A stretch of 57,083 nucleotides of DNA from assembly GCA_000504605.1 (NCBI GenBank), contig AZHQ01000002.1, positions 1 to 57,083 on the forward strand. Reading direction: 5' to 3'. This stretch comes from an alpha proteobacterium SCGC AAA288-E13 (GTDB taxonomy: Bacteria > Pseudomonadota > Alphaproteobacteria > Pelagibacterales > Pelagibacteraceae). Numbering within the stretch: the stretch's first letter is position 1; every line of letters begins with the position of its first letter. Shown in pieces: positions 17,829 to 26,833 of the stretch. The notes under the pieces are model-generated. The model ran no database searches, was not told the origin of the DNA, and saw nothing but the letters and a program-made list of their open reading frames with translations. The position numbers were made by a program, and so were the translations under genes.

Positions 17829-18861
17829 CAGAAATAACATACTGAATTCCTAACCATCTCCATCCTTCATCATCATTAAGAGAACAATTAATTCTACCTC
17901 TTTCAGTAATAAATTTTTCGTCAAAATCAATTATTAATATATTTTTTTCTTCAAATTTTATTTTAGAATCTCTCCATCGATTTCCCTCGTTAGAAAAACA
18001 GTTAATATTTCTTAAATTTTTTTGATTTTCGAAAAATACAATCTTTAATTTTGGAGGGTTTTCATTTTCTTGCAAATATCTATTTTCGGGGTATATTTTT
18101 TTGTAAGGAAATGGAAGTAAATTCAAAATAAATCTAAATCGATCTAAATTTCCATATTTTTCGTTAATAGGAAATCTAGGAAGTTCCAAAAAATTTTTTG
18201 TGCCATCAATTATCCCAGAATGCTGACCAAATGAAATATTAAAATTTAAATCTTTTAAAATTTTTTTGAAATCATTATTATATTCTCCAAAGGGATAAGA
18301 AAAATATTTTGGGTTGTGACTTAATTTTTTTTTGAATAATTCAACGGCTTGATTTATATCATTAATGATTTGATTATTTGTTTTATCAACAAGATATTCA
18401 TGGGTATGACTGTGATTTCCAATAATTCCCAAACCACTTTCTTCAACTTCTTTTATTTGTTCCCAATTCATATAACCTTTTTTTCCAACATAAACTGTTG
18501 AAATAAATAATATAAATGGAATATTTTTCTTTTTTAGGAAGGGCCATGCATTATCATAAAAAGATTGAAATCCGTCATCTATAGTAAGTAAAATTTTTTT
18601 TACTTCGTTAGGTTTTGAAATTTCTTCGTTAAGATTATTTGGATGTAGAAAATTTATCTTAACATTTTCAATAATATTAATTTGCTCTTTGAATATATCC
18701 ATTTGAATGTTTGTGGATGGATATTTATGTTCATTAAAACGGTGATACATGAGAGCAATAATTCCCTTATCAAACTCAAAATATCTGTTATTTTCACCAT
18801 AAGAATTTGAATTTAAAAATATAACAATTAATAAATATACTAAAATGAATTTCTTAGTCAT
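17821..18861 (-). CDS. Secreted polysaccharide deacetylase (NodB fold)
   Basis: This 346-residue protein has a signal peptide (MTKKFILVYLLIVIFLNSNSYG) and a NodB-type carbohydrate esterase 4 domain. ALMYHRFNE lies at the start, ILLTIDDGFQSFYDNAWPFL carries the catalytic Asp and metal-binding Asp, and IIGNHSHTHEYL carries the metal-binding His pair. YFSYPFGEYN and the later blocks are also typical. It would remove acetyl groups from envelope glycan. The C-terminal ~90 residues are not recognised. Its start codon overlaps the divergent tsaB start region by 17 bases, so the promoters of each gene must lie inside the other. Confidence 0.87.
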   Translation of the reverse strand: MTKKFILVYLLIVIFLNSNSYGENNRYFEFDKGIIALMYHRFNEHKYPSTNIQMDIFKEQINIIENVKINFLHPNNLNEEISKPNEVKKILLTIDDGFQSFYDNAWPFLKKKNIPFILFISTVYVGKKGYMNWEQIKEVEESGLGIIGNHSHTHEYLVDKTNNQIINDINQAVELFKKKLSHNPKYFSYPFGEYNNDFKKILKDLNFNISFGQHSGIIDGTKNFLELPRFPINEKYGNLDRFRFILNLLPFPYKKIYPENRYLQENENPPKLKIVFFENQKNLRNINCFSNEGNRWRDSKIKFEEKNILIIDFDEKFITERGRINCSLNDDEGWRWLGIQYVISEY

Positions 18862-19222
18862 TGATGGAGCCTCAGATAAAATTTATTTTTTTTCACACTT
18901 TAATAATTATTCTTATAATAAATCTTTTGAAAGTAGTAAAAATAATTATGAAAAATTTTCTATTTTATTGTTTGATTTTTTAAATCAAAATAATATTCAA
19001 TTAAGTAAAATAAGCCATTTATTCGTAAATCAAGGACCTGGGAGTTTTTCTGGAATTAGAACATCAATTGCAGTGGCAAAAGGTTTGTCTATTACAAATA
19101 AATTAAATTTATATGGATTTAATTCTCATGATTTAAAAGACATGGATTATATGAATATTGTTTTTTTATATGAGAAGGGATGTTTAACAAAAAATTTGAT
19201 TAAACCACTATATATAAGTTAA
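18845..19222 (+). CDS. tsaB: Short TsaB (tRNA threonylcarbamoyladenosine factor)
   Basis: TsaB partners TsaD in making the t6A modification of ANN-decoding tRNAs. The start MNFLVIDGASDKIYFF and the block HLFVNQGPGSFSGIRTSIAVAKGLS (residues 59-83) are diagnostic of the ASKHA-fold N-domain that dimerises with TsaD. The protein is only 125 residues, against about 230 in E. coli. The second half is compressed, yet the C-terminus (KPLYIS) still resembles the normal P(I/L)Y(I/L)R ending. This suggests an internal deletion during genome reduction and not a simple truncation. RimI, commonly next to TsaB, is absent here. Confidence 0.85.
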   Translation: MNFLVIDGASDKIYFFSHFNNYSYNKSFESSKNNYEKFSILLFDFLNQNNIQLSKISHLFVNQGPGSFSGIRTSIAVAKGLSITNKLNLYGFNSHDLKDMDYMNIVFLYEKGCLTKNLIKPLYIS

Positions 19223-19239
19223 AATATATTTAAGAAAAA

Positions 19240-19650
19240 ATGACAAGCAATATAGACGAGAAATGTAAGCAAAAAGGTGTAAAGTTAACCGATCAAAGAA
19301 AATTAATTGCTCAGGTTATGTCGAGTTCTCACGATCATCCTGATGTTGATGAATTATATAAGAGAGTTTCCAAAATTGATTCAAAAATTAGCATTGCAAC
19401 TGTTTATAGGACTGTAAAACTTTTTGAAGAAATAGGAATACTAACAAAACATGATTTCAGAGGAGGAAAAGCAAGATACGAAGAGTTATCCGAAAGTCAT
19501 CATGATCATTTGATTGATATTAAATCTGGAGAAATAGTTGAATTTGTTGATGAAGATATTGAAAAGCTCCAAAATACAGTTGCTGAAAAATTAGGATATC
19601 AGCTAGTAGATCATAAATTGGAACTTTATGGTATTAAAAAAAAGAAATAG
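19240..19650 (+). CDS. fur: Fur-family metalloregulator (Fur/Mur)
   Basis: This 136-residue protein has the winged-helix domain (KGVKLTDQRKLIAQVM, DELYKRVSKIDSKISIATVYRTVKLFEEIGI) and the metal-binding block ARYEELSESHHDHLIDIKSGEIVEF. The CxxC pairs of Zn-structured Fur proteins are missing, as in many alphaproteobacterial Fur/Mur proteins that respond mainly to manganese. It probably controls Fe/Mn uptake and related genes. It lies 18 bases after tsaB and 8 bases before miaB, a conserved alphaproteobacterial arrangement. Confidence 0.92.
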   Translation: MTSNIDEKCKQKGVKLTDQRKLIAQVMSSSHDHPDVDELYKRVSKIDSKISIATVYRTVKLFEEIGILTKHDFRGGKARYEELSESHHDHLIDIKSGEIVEFVDEDIEKLQNTVAEKLGYQLVDHKLELYGIKKKK

Positions 19651-19657
19651 ATTTTAA

Positions 19658-20995
19658 TTGTCAAAAAAAATTTTCATAAAAACTTTTGGATGCCAAATGA
19701 ATGAATACGATTCTAATCGTATTATAGATTTAGTTAAATTAATTGGGTATGAGAAAACAAATATTCAGATCGATGCAGACTGTTGTATTTTGAATACTTG
19801 CCACATAAGGAATAAAGCTACGGAAAAAGTCTATTCTGAAATTGGTCGGATAAAAAAAAATTTCAAAAATAATAAAAAACCTCTAGTTATAGTTGCCGGA
19901 TGTGTAGCTCAAGCAGAGTCAGAAGAAATGTTAAAACGAGACTCCTATATTGATATGGTAATAGGTCCTCAATCCTATCATGAAATTAACGATAAAATTT
20001 CAAATTATTTTAGAGAAAATAAGAAAATTAATTTGACTGAATTTAATGTTATTAAAAAATTTGATGAATTAGAAAAAATAAAAAATAATAATAGTAAAAT
20101 TTCAAGTTTTTTAACTATTCAAGAGGGCTGTGATAAATTCTGTAATTTTTGTGTTGTGCCTTATACTAGGGGACCAGAATATTCGAGGACTTTTGATCAA
20201 ATAATTAATGAAGCAAAAAACCTGGTGGAAAATGGATCTAAAGAGATTACCTTATTAGGACAAAATGTTAATGCCTATCATTTTATATCAAATGGCAAAG
20301 AATATAAGTTGTCAAATTTATTATTAGAATTAGAAAAAATCAAAGATCTTATTCGAATAAGATTTACCACTTCTCATCCCAAAGATATGACAGAGGATTT
20401 GATTGATTGCTTTAAAAATTGTTCAAAACTTATGCCTTTTCTACATTTACCTGTGCAAAGTGGATCAAATAAAATTTTAAAACTCATGAATAGAAAGCAT
20501 GACATTAAATTTTATTATTCAATTATTGAAAAATTAAAAAAAATTAATTCTAATATAAATTTTTCAAGTGATTTTATCGTTGGATATCCAGAAGAAGATG
20601 ATGAGGACTTTGAAAAAACCATGAATTTAGTAGAAAAAATTGAATTTATTAATTCTTATTCATTTATTTTTAGTGCAAGACCAGGTACGCCAGCCTCAAA
20701 ATTACAAAAAAATGATAGTAATGTTGCAAAAAATAGACTCAAAATAATTCAGAACAAACTCTTTAATTTACAACTAAATAAAAATAAGGAATTAGAAAAA
20801 AAAAAAATTGAGGTTTTAGTTGAAAATAAATTAAAAAATCAAAATAGCTTTTTTGGAAGGACTAGAAAAATGACCCCAGTTATATTTGAATCAACATTCT
20901 GTAATCCAGGTGATCTGATTGAGGTTGAAATAATTTCTTCAAATCAAAATAATTTATTTGGTAAACATATGGATAATAAATTTAAAGCAGCATGA
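19658..20995 (+). CDS. miaB: tRNA-2-methylthio-N6-dimethylallyladenosine synthase
   Basis: This 445-residue radical-SAM enzyme adds the 2-methylthio group at A37 of tRNAs reading UNN codons. The N-terminal UPF0004 domain has FGCQMNEYDS, NTCHIR and VAGCVAQ, giving three cluster cysteines. The radical-SAM triad is in EGCDKFCNFCVVPYTRG, and a TRAM domain forms the C-terminus (FFGRTRKMTPVIFES). The start is a TTG at 19658, chosen because it gives the typical SKKIFIKTFGCQ start and no ATG is available upstream in frame. Confidence 0.96.
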   Translation: MSKKIFIKTFGCQMNEYDSNRIIDLVKLIGYEKTNIQIDADCCILNTCHIRNKATEKVYSEIGRIKKNFKNNKKPLVIVAGCVAQAESEEMLKRDSYIDMVIGPQSYHEINDKISNYFRENKKINLTEFNVIKKFDELEKIKNNNSKISSFLTIQEGCDKFCNFCVVPYTRGPEYSRTFDQIINEAKNLVENGSKEITLLGQNVNAYHFISNGKEYKLSNLLLELEKIKDLIRIRFTTSHPKDMTEDLIDCFKNCSKLMPFLHLPVQSGSNKILKLMNRKHDIKFYYSIIEKLKKINSNINFSSDFIVGYPEEDDEDFEKTMNLVEKIEFINSYSFIFSARPGTPASKLQKNDSNVAKNRLKIIQNKLFNLQLNKNKELEKKKIEVLVENKLKNQNSFFGRTRKMTPVIFESTFCNPGDLIEVEIISSNQNNLFGKHMDNKFKAA

Positions 20996-20999
20996 CTTT

Positions 21000-22007
21000 A
21001 TGGAAAAATATAATTTAAACACTGTTAGAAAAGATTTAAAAATAGTTTACTCTGATAATGGTTCAATTAGTTTAGTTTTTCAAAATAATAATATTTTAAA
21101 GGGTGTAGTTGGTGAACTTGACTCAAATTTAAAGGAGTTAGAAAAACTAAGTAAATCAAATATTTATTTTCGTGGTAATTCTATTGTAATAAAAGGAGAT
21201 CAAAAATCAAATGAACTAGTTAGAAAGGCCGTAGAGTTTCTGACTCATCAGTTTAAAACTTATGGTATGATAGAAAAAAAAGATATAATTTCATCTGTGG
21301 ATAGATTTATGGTAGATGAAAAAAATAATAAAAATTTACATCAATTAGATTATCTAATTAAAACTCCTAAACGAACTGTAATTCCAAGATCAAAGAAGCA
21401 GAAGGATTATATTAGGGCTTTAAAAGAAAATGACATTGTAATTTCTAATGGCCCTGCGGGAACAGGGAAAACTTATTTGGCTGTTGCGGTCGCATTAACA
21501 ATGCTTCTTGAAAAAAAAATTGATAGAATTATTTTATCGAGACCAGCAGTTGAAGCGGGGGAAAGATTAGGATTCTTGCCCGGAGACATAAAAGATAAAG
21601 TCGATCCATATCTTAGACCTTTGTATGATTCTCTCTATGATCTTTTAGATTATGAAAAAATACAAAAAAAAATAGAAATAGGTGACATCGAAATAGCACC
21701 TGTGGCTTTCATGAGAGGAAGAACATTAAAGAATTCATTTGCAATCCTTGATGAAGCACAAAATGCTACCGATACTCAAATCAAAATGTTTTTAACTCGA
21801 ATAGGTGAAAACTCAAAAATTATTATAAACGGAGATTCCTCACAAGTTGATTTAATAAATAAAAATCATTCAGGATTGCTTAGATCAAAAGATTTATTAA
21901 AAAACTTAGACGAAATATCTATAGTGGATTTTGATCACACTGATGTTGTAAGACATCCGTTAGTTACCAAAATCGTAAAAGCATATGATGATTTTAAAGA
22001 TGATTAA
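21000..22007 (+). CDS. ybeZ: PhoH-family ATPase (PhoH-like/YbeZ)
   Basis: This PhoH-like (YbeZ) protein has the Walker A motif ISNGPAGTGKTYLAVAVALTML near residue 130 and Walker B FAILDEAQNATDTQIKMFL, with RPAVEAGERLGFLPGDIKDKVDPYLRPLYD between them. A small N-terminal KH-like region precedes the ATPase. It works with YbeY, encoded directly downstream, in ribosome and RNA quality control. I chose the ATG at 21000 (MEKYNLN) just after miaB's stop; a frame-open start at 20958 would overlap miaB. Confidence 0.93.
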   Translation: MEKYNLNTVRKDLKIVYSDNGSISLVFQNNNILKGVVGELDSNLKELEKLSKSNIYFRGNSIVIKGDQKSNELVRKAVEFLTHQFKTYGMIEKKDIISSVDRFMVDEKNNKNLHQLDYLIKTPKRTVIPRSKKQKDYIRALKENDIVISNGPAGTGKTYLAVAVALTMLLEKKIDRIILSRPAVEAGERLGFLPGDIKDKVDPYLRPLYDSLYDLLDYEKIQKKIEIGDIEIAPVAFMRGRTLKNSFAILDEAQNATDTQIKMFLTRIGENSKIIINGDSSQVDLINKNHSGLLRSKDLLKNLDEISIVDFDHTDVVRHPLVTKIVKAYDDFKDD

Positions 22008-22452
22008 TGCCGATGTGGTAGTAGAAAATAAATCATGGAACAAAAAAATTAAAGATCCAAGTAATTATATAAAAAAAAAAATCAAAAAAATATTTAAATT
22101 CAATTCATTAAAAAAAAAGCGTTTTTCATTGACAATTTTGTTAACTGGTAATTCTAAAATGAAATATTTGAATAATAAATTTAGAAACAAGAACAAAACA
22201 ACGGATGTTTTATCTTTTCCAAATTTGGGTACCGCAGATTTTAAAAAAAAAACTAATACAGAAATTTATTTAGGAGATATTGCTCTAAGTTATGAGATAA
22301 TCAATCAAAGATCAAAAGATAGTAACTTTGATTTGGAATTTGATAAAATGTGGATTCACGGATATTTGCATTTGTTGGGATATGATCACAAAAAAGTTAG
22401 AGATTATAAAATAATGAAAGAAATAGAAGATAAGATTTTAAAAATAGTTTAA
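22000..22452 (+). CDS. ybeY: Endoribonuclease YbeY
   Basis: YbeY is the metal-dependent single-strand RNase for 16S rRNA 3'-end maturation and ribosome quality control. The diagnostic H-x3-H-x5-H motif is seen in HGYLHLLGYDH near residue 124, with NKTTDVLSFP and YLGDIALSYE upstream. The chosen ATG at 22000 (MINADVVVENKSW) overlaps the phoH-like gene by 8 bases; an ATG at 21985 is also possible. The order phoH-ybeY-lnt is conserved across proteobacteria. Confidence 0.95.
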   Translation: MINADVVVENKSWNKKIKDPSNYIKKKIKKIFKFNSLKKKRFSLTILLTGNSKMKYLNNKFRNKNKTTDVLSFPNLGTADFKKKTNTEIYLGDIALSYEIINQRSKDSNFDLEFDKMWIHGYLHLLGYDHKKVRDYKIMKEIEDKILKIV

Positions 22453-22456
22453 TAAA

Positions 22457-24049
22457 ATGGCTTTGAATCAGACATTTAAATATAAAAATTATATTTTTTT
22501 TTTTATTCCTTTTATTTTGGGTTTTTTTACCTCTTTTAGTTTTTCACCTTACAATTTTACTTTTATAAATTTTTTAACTTTTTCTGTTCTCTTGTATCTT
22601 TTAAATGTTGGAAAAAAATTTAAATTAAATAATAAATATTTTTTTCTTATAGGTTGGTTTTTTGGTTTTGGTTATTTTTTAAGTGGATTATATTGGATTT
22701 CAATTTCTCTTACTTACGACGAAATATTCAGATATTTAATTCCTTTTGCAATTATTTTAGTTCCTGCTTTTCTGGCAATTTTTTATGGGACAAGTACATT
22801 AATACTAAAAAAATTTGTTTCTAAAAAAATAAGTTTTGTTTTATTTTTTTCTCTAATATTTTCAATTTTAGAATTTGTACGTGGAAGTATATTAAGTGGT
22901 TTTCCATGGAATTTAATTGCATATAGTTGGTCATGGTCTTTAGAAATAATTCAAGTCATTTCTATCATTGGAACTTATTCATTAAACTTAATATCTATAA
23001 CTATTTTTTCTTTACCTTTTATTTTATTTGTTAAGACGAAATATAATAAAAAATATTGGTTTCTTTCCTTTTTATTAATTCTTTTTGCTACAAATTATTT
23101 TTATGGATTTAAGATTTTATCACAATATAAAGAACAAAATATCGAAAAACATGATTTTATAATAAAAATAATATCACCAAATATTGATTTAAAAGAATTT
23201 CTCAAAAGTGAAAATAATGACGTAATAATTAAAAAATTGATAGAATTAAGCAATCCGCAAGCTGATCAAAAAACTATTTTTATTTGGCCAGAAGGAATGT
23301 TTCCATCCATATATTTAAATGAGATAAAAAAATATCACAAAACATTTTACGAGGCGTTTTCAAATTTACATTTAATTATATTTGGAATTAATAATTTGGA
23401 ATATAAAAATAATGTTGAAAGTGTTTATAATTCTTTGGTGATTATGGACAACAATTTAAATCTAATCAGTAATTATAGTAAAAATAAACTTGTCCCATTC
23501 GGGGAATTTTTACCAATGGAAAAATATTTTCAAAAAATAGGATTAAAAAAAATTACATATGGATATAAATCTTTTTCCAAAGGTGAGCAAAGAAATGTAA
23601 TAAATATAAAAAATAAATTTTACGATTTTAAATTGTTGCCTCTCATTTGTTATGAAATAATCTATTCAGGTGAAATTAATATTAAAAAGCAAAATATAGA
23701 TTTAATTGTGAACATTTCAGAAGATGGATGGTTTGGTAATTCAATAGGTCCCTATCAACATTTTAACAAGGTAATTTATAGGGCAATCGAAGAAGGTAAT
23801 TATATTGCAAGATCTGCCAATAATGGAATTTCAGCTTTTATAGATCCCAATGGTAGAACATTGCATAAAATAAAATTTAATGATGCAAGTACAATCACAG
23901 CGAACTTACCAATATATAAAAATAAAACGATTTTTTCAAAATATGGAAATAAAGTTTTTGTTATTATAATTTTTTTATATATTTTGTTAATTTTTTACTT
24001 TAAAAAAGTTGAAAAAAATGAAGAAAAAAAATTATCCTTTTACAAGTGA
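22457..24049 (+). CDS. lnt: Apolipoprotein N-acyltransferase
   Basis: This 530-residue inner-membrane enzyme adds the third acyl chain to the N-terminal Cys of lipoproteins. About seven hydrophobic segments occupy the N-terminal 210 residues. The periplasmic nitrilase-type domain shows the E-K-C triad: [21 protein letters not shown] and [10 protein letters not shown]. The [17 protein letters not shown] loop and a C-terminal membrane segment complete the fold. Its last 32 bases overlap metK. It would acylate the lipoproteins seen in this window, such as the BON protein and the LptM-like peptide. Confidence 0.96.
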   Translation: MALNQTFKYKNYIFFFIPFILGFFTSFSFSPYNFTFINFLTFSVLLYLLNVGKKFKLNNKYFFLIGWFFGFGYFLSGLYWISISLTYDEIFRYLIPFAIILVPAFLAIFYGTSTLILKKFVSKKISFVLFFSLIFSILEFVRGSILSGFPWNLIAYSWSWSLEIIQVISIIGTYSLNLISITIFSLPFILFVKTKYNKKYWFLSFLLILFATNYFYGFKILSQYKEQNIEKHDFIIKIISPNIDLKEFLKSENNDVIIKKLIELSNPQADQKTIFIWPEGMFPSIYLNEIKKYHKTFYEAFSNLHLIIFGINNLEYKNNVESVYNSLVIMDNNLNLISNYSKNKLVPFGEFLPMEKYFQKIGLKKITYGYKSFSKGEQRNVINIKNKFYDFKLLPLICYEIIYSGEINIKKQNIDLIVNISEDGWFGNSIGPYQHFNKVIYRAIEEGNYIARSANNGISAFIDPNGRTLHKIKFNDASTITANLPIYKNKTIFSKYGNKVFVIIIFLYILLIFYFKKVEKNEEKKLSFYK

Positions 24050-25181
24050 ATCTGTTTCTGAAGGTCATCCTGACAAAGTCTGTGATCGTATATCTGATAT
24101 GGTGGTGGATACTTATTTGGCAAAAGAACCTTTTTCAAGAGTAGCGTGCGAAACTCTAGCAACAACAAATAAAGTTGTTCTGGCAGGAGAGACAAGGGGG
24201 CCAGAAATAAAAAAAGATGAATTAACACAAAAAGTTAGAGAATGCATTAAGGATATTGGATATGAACAAAAAGGTTTCCATTGGAAAAATTCTGATATTG
24301 AAATTTATCTACATTCTCAGTCGTCAGATATAGCTATGGGAGTTGATGCAAAAGGAAATAAGGATGAAGGGGCTGGAGATCAAGGAATAATGTTTGGTTA
24401 TGCATGTAATGAAACTGAAAGTTTAATGCCAGCACCAATTTATTATTGCCATAAAATTTTAAAATTAATGGCAGCTGATAGAAAAAAAGGTATTACGGAT
24501 AAATTAGAGCCAGACTCAAAAAGTCAAGTTACAATGTTGTATGAAAACGGAATACCAACAAAAGTAACATCAATTGTAATTTCTACTCAACACTCTCCAG
24601 ATGTTAATCAATCTCAAATTAAGGAAATTATTCGGCCGTATTTAAAAAAAACATTCCCAAAAGAATTATTATCAGAATTTAAAGAAGATGAGTTTTATGT
24701 AAATCCAACAGGTCAATTTATTATTGGAGGACCTGATGGAGATTCTGGTTTAACAGGTAGAAAAATCATAGTTGATACTTATGGTGGAGCTGCACCTCAT
24801 GGTGGCGGGGCTTTTTCTGGAAAGGATCCAAGTAAAGTTGATAGATCAGCCGCATATGCCGCAAGATATGTTGCAAAAAATGTTATTGCTTCAAAAATTG
24901 CGAATAAATGTTTAATTCAACTTGCTTATGCTATTGGGGTATCCAAACCTTTATCAATCTATGTTGATCTTTTTGATAATGATGAAGAAAAAACTAAACA
25001 TGTTGAAAATATAATAAAGAATAATTTCGATTTAAGCCCAAGAGGTATTAGAGAAATGTTAAGTTTAAATAGACCCATATATGAATGTACAGCAGCCTAT
25101 GGTCATTTTGGAAGAGAACCAAAAGACAATGGTTCATTTTCTTGGGAAAAAACTGATAAAAAAGATCTTTTTAATAAGTAG
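24018..25181 (+). CDS. metK: S-adenosylmethionine synthetase
   Basis: This enzyme makes SAM from methionine and ATP. It carries [18 protein letters not shown] at the N-terminus, [16 protein letters not shown] in the middle, and [23 protein letters not shown] in the C-terminal third, holding the catalytic Lys residues and phosphate loop. I chose the ATG at 24018, with 24009 as an alternative. Either start lies inside the end of lnt. No SAM riboswitch is visible because there is no intergenic room. The gene is followed by a strong hairpin (25235-25263) that also fronts nusA. Confidence 0.97.
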   Translation: MKKKNYPFTSESVSEGHPDKVCDRISDMVVDTYLAKEPFSRVACETLATTNKVVLAGETRGPEIKKDELTQKVRECIKDIGYEQKGFHWKNSDIEIYLHSQSSDIAMGVDAKGNKDEGAGDQGIMFGYACNETESLMPAPIYYCHKILKLMAADRKKGITDKLEPDSKSQVTMLYENGIPTKVTSIVISTQHSPDVNQSQIKEIIRPYLKKTFPKELLSEFKEDEFYVNPTGQFIIGGPDGDSGLTGRKIIVDTYGGAAPHGGGAFSGKDPSKVDRSAAYAARYVAKNVIASKIANKCLIQLAYAIGVSKPLSIYVDLFDNDEEKTKHVENIIKNNFDLSPRGIREMLSLNRPIYECTAAYGHFGREPKDNGSFSWEKTDKKDLFNK

Positions 25182-25184
25182 ATC

Positions 25185-25212
25185 TTGAAAAATTAATTAA
25201 ATTTAATATATT
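25185..25212 (+). promoter_or_regulatory. Candidate promoter for the nusA operon
   Basis: TTGAAA (25185-25190), a 16-base spacer and TATATT (25207-25212) form a sigma-70-like pair just after metK's stop. A transcript from it would start near 25219 and run straight into the hairpin at 25235-25263 before reaching nusA. In DNA this AT-rich such matches arise by chance, so confidence is modest. Confidence 0.4.
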
Positions 25213-25234
25213 CATATTACATTGTTGAAATTTC

Positions 25235-25263
25235 AAAAATGGGCCTAGGCCCATTTTTTTTTT
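25235..25263 (+). terminator. Intrinsic terminator / attenuator directly before nusA
   Basis: AAAAATGGGCC-TAGGCCCATTTTT-type dyad: bases 25235-25258 form a perfect 24-base palindrome with a GGGCC/GGCCC core. It is followed by T's to 25263, a textbook intrinsic terminator. The nusA Shine-Dalgarno GGAG starts at 25264 and the ATG at 25277, so there is no room for a promoter between terminator and gene. nusA must therefore be transcribed by read-through, which points to attenuation. Confidence 0.85.
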
Positions 25264-25276
25264 GGAGATAATAAAA

Positions 25277-26824
25277 ATGTTAAATCAAAGATCGGATAAA
25301 CTTGAGCTTATTAGAATTGCAGAAGCAGTTGCTTCAGAAAAAGCCATTGATAAAGAATTAATTTTATTATCAATGGAATCGGGAATAGAAAAAGCAGCAA
25401 AATCTAGATTTGGATTTGAAAACAATATCAAGGTTACAATTGATAGATTAACTGGAAATATTAGTATTTACCGAGCTCTGACAATTGTTGAAAATTCAAC
25501 TAATCATAATACTGAAATCTCGTTAGCTGAAGCAAAAAAAATTAGTAAAGAAAATGAAGATAAAAAAGTCGGCGATGAAATATTGGAAACTTTGCCCTCA
25601 TTTGATTTTGGAAGAATTGCAGCACAAATAGCTAAACAGGTTATTACGCAAAATGTTCGTGAAGCAGAAAGAGACCGACAATATAGTGATTTCAAAGACA
25701 AAAAGGATCAAATATTAAGCGGAATAGCAAAAAGATTAGAATTTGGAAATGTAATAGTTGATCTTGGAAAAGCCGAAGGAATAATCAGAAAAGATGAGAT
25801 GATACCTAGAGAACATATTAAAACAGGAGATAGAGTAAAGGCGTACTGTTATGACGTTAGAAGAGAAACTAGAGGACAACAAATTTTCCTATCTAGAGTT
25901 CATATCAAATTTATGGAAAAGCTATTTCTGCATGAAGTTCCGGAAATATATGATAATCTAATTGAGATTAAATCTTCAGCCAGAGATCCAGGAAGCAGAG
26001 CTAAAATTTGTGTAAGTACTAAAGACACTTCTCTAGATCCAGTTGGAGCTTGTGTTGGTATGAGAGGTAGTAGAGTTCAGGCTGTTGTAAATGAATTACA
26101 AGGTGAAAAAATAGATATATTACATTGGTCAGAGGATCCAGCTGTATTAGTAGTTAATGCACTATCTCCTGCTGAAGTACAAAAAGTTATAATAGACAGT
26201 AATAATAAAAAACTTGATGTAATTTTAAATGAAGAGAATCTAAGTAAAGCAATAGGACGTAGGGGACAAAACGTAAGATTGGCATCAAAAATAATGGATT
26301 ATGAAATAAATATTTTAACTGAAAAAGAAGAGTCAGAGCGTAGACAAATGGAATTTAAAGAAAAAACAGATAATTTTGTAAACAATCTAGAGCTTGATGA
26401 AACTTTGGGTCAGTTACTTGTTGCAGAAGGATTTTCTTCAATAGAAGATATAAAACAATCCACAGTTAATGATATTGCTAAGATTGAAGGAATAGATGAA
26501 AAAACATCTGAGGAGCTGATTAATAGAGCTTCAGAATTTTTAAAAAAAGATGCCGAAGAAATATCAAAAAAAATTAAAGAATTGGGTGTGGCAGAAAATT
26601 TAATTAATCATAAAGGTTTGACTCAAGGTATGCTAGTGACTCTAGGTGAACAAAAAATTTTAAATTTAAAAGATTTTGCTGAATTAGCTTCAGATGAACT
26701 TATTGGTGGTTATGATATTGTTAGGGGTGAAAAAGTAAAAATTAAAGGCTACTTAGAAGATTTTGCTTTAACAAAAAAAGAAGCTGACGAATTAATAATG
26801 AGCGCAAGAAATATAGTTTATTAA
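25277..26824 (+). CDS. nusA: Transcription termination/antitermination factor NusA
   Basis: NusA binds RNA polymerase and modulates pausing, termination and antitermination. The N-terminal polymerase-binding domain starts at MLNQRSDKLELIRIAEAVA. S1 (GNVIVDLGKAEGIIRKDEMIPRE), KH1 (VGACVGMRGSRVQAVVNEL) and KH2 (LSKAIGRRGQNVRLASKIM) follow. Two C-terminal helix-hairpin acidic repeats are present (LGQLLVAEGFSSIEDI and a later copy). The ATG at 25277 is preceded by GGAG at 25264-25267. The rimP gene that usually precedes nusA is not here. The leader contains the terminator described above. Confidence 0.97.
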   Translation: MLNQRSDKLELIRIAEAVASEKAIDKELILLSMESGIEKAAKSRFGFENNIKVTIDRLTGNISIYRALTIVENSTNHNTEISLAEAKKISKENEDKKVGDEILETLPSFDFGRIAAQIAKQVITQNVREAERDRQYSDFKDKKDQILSGIAKRLEFGNVIVDLGKAEGIIRKDEMIPREHIKTGDRVKAYCYDVRRETRGQQIFLSRVHIKFMEKLFLHEVPEIYDNLIEIKSSARDPGSRAKICVSTKDTSLDPVGACVGMRGSRVQAVVNELQGEKIDILHWSEDPAVLVVNALSPAEVQKVIIDSNNKKLDVILNEENLSKAIGRRGQNVRLASKIMDYEINILTEKEESERRQMEFKEKTDNFVNNLELDETLGQLLVAEGFSSIEDIKQSTVNDIAKIEGIDEKTSEELINRASEFLKKDAEEISKKIKELGVAENLINHKGLTQGMLVTLGEQKILNLKDFAELASDELIGGYDIVRGEKVKIKGYLEDFALTKKEADELIMSARNIVY

Positions 26825-26833
26825 GTAATTTTT

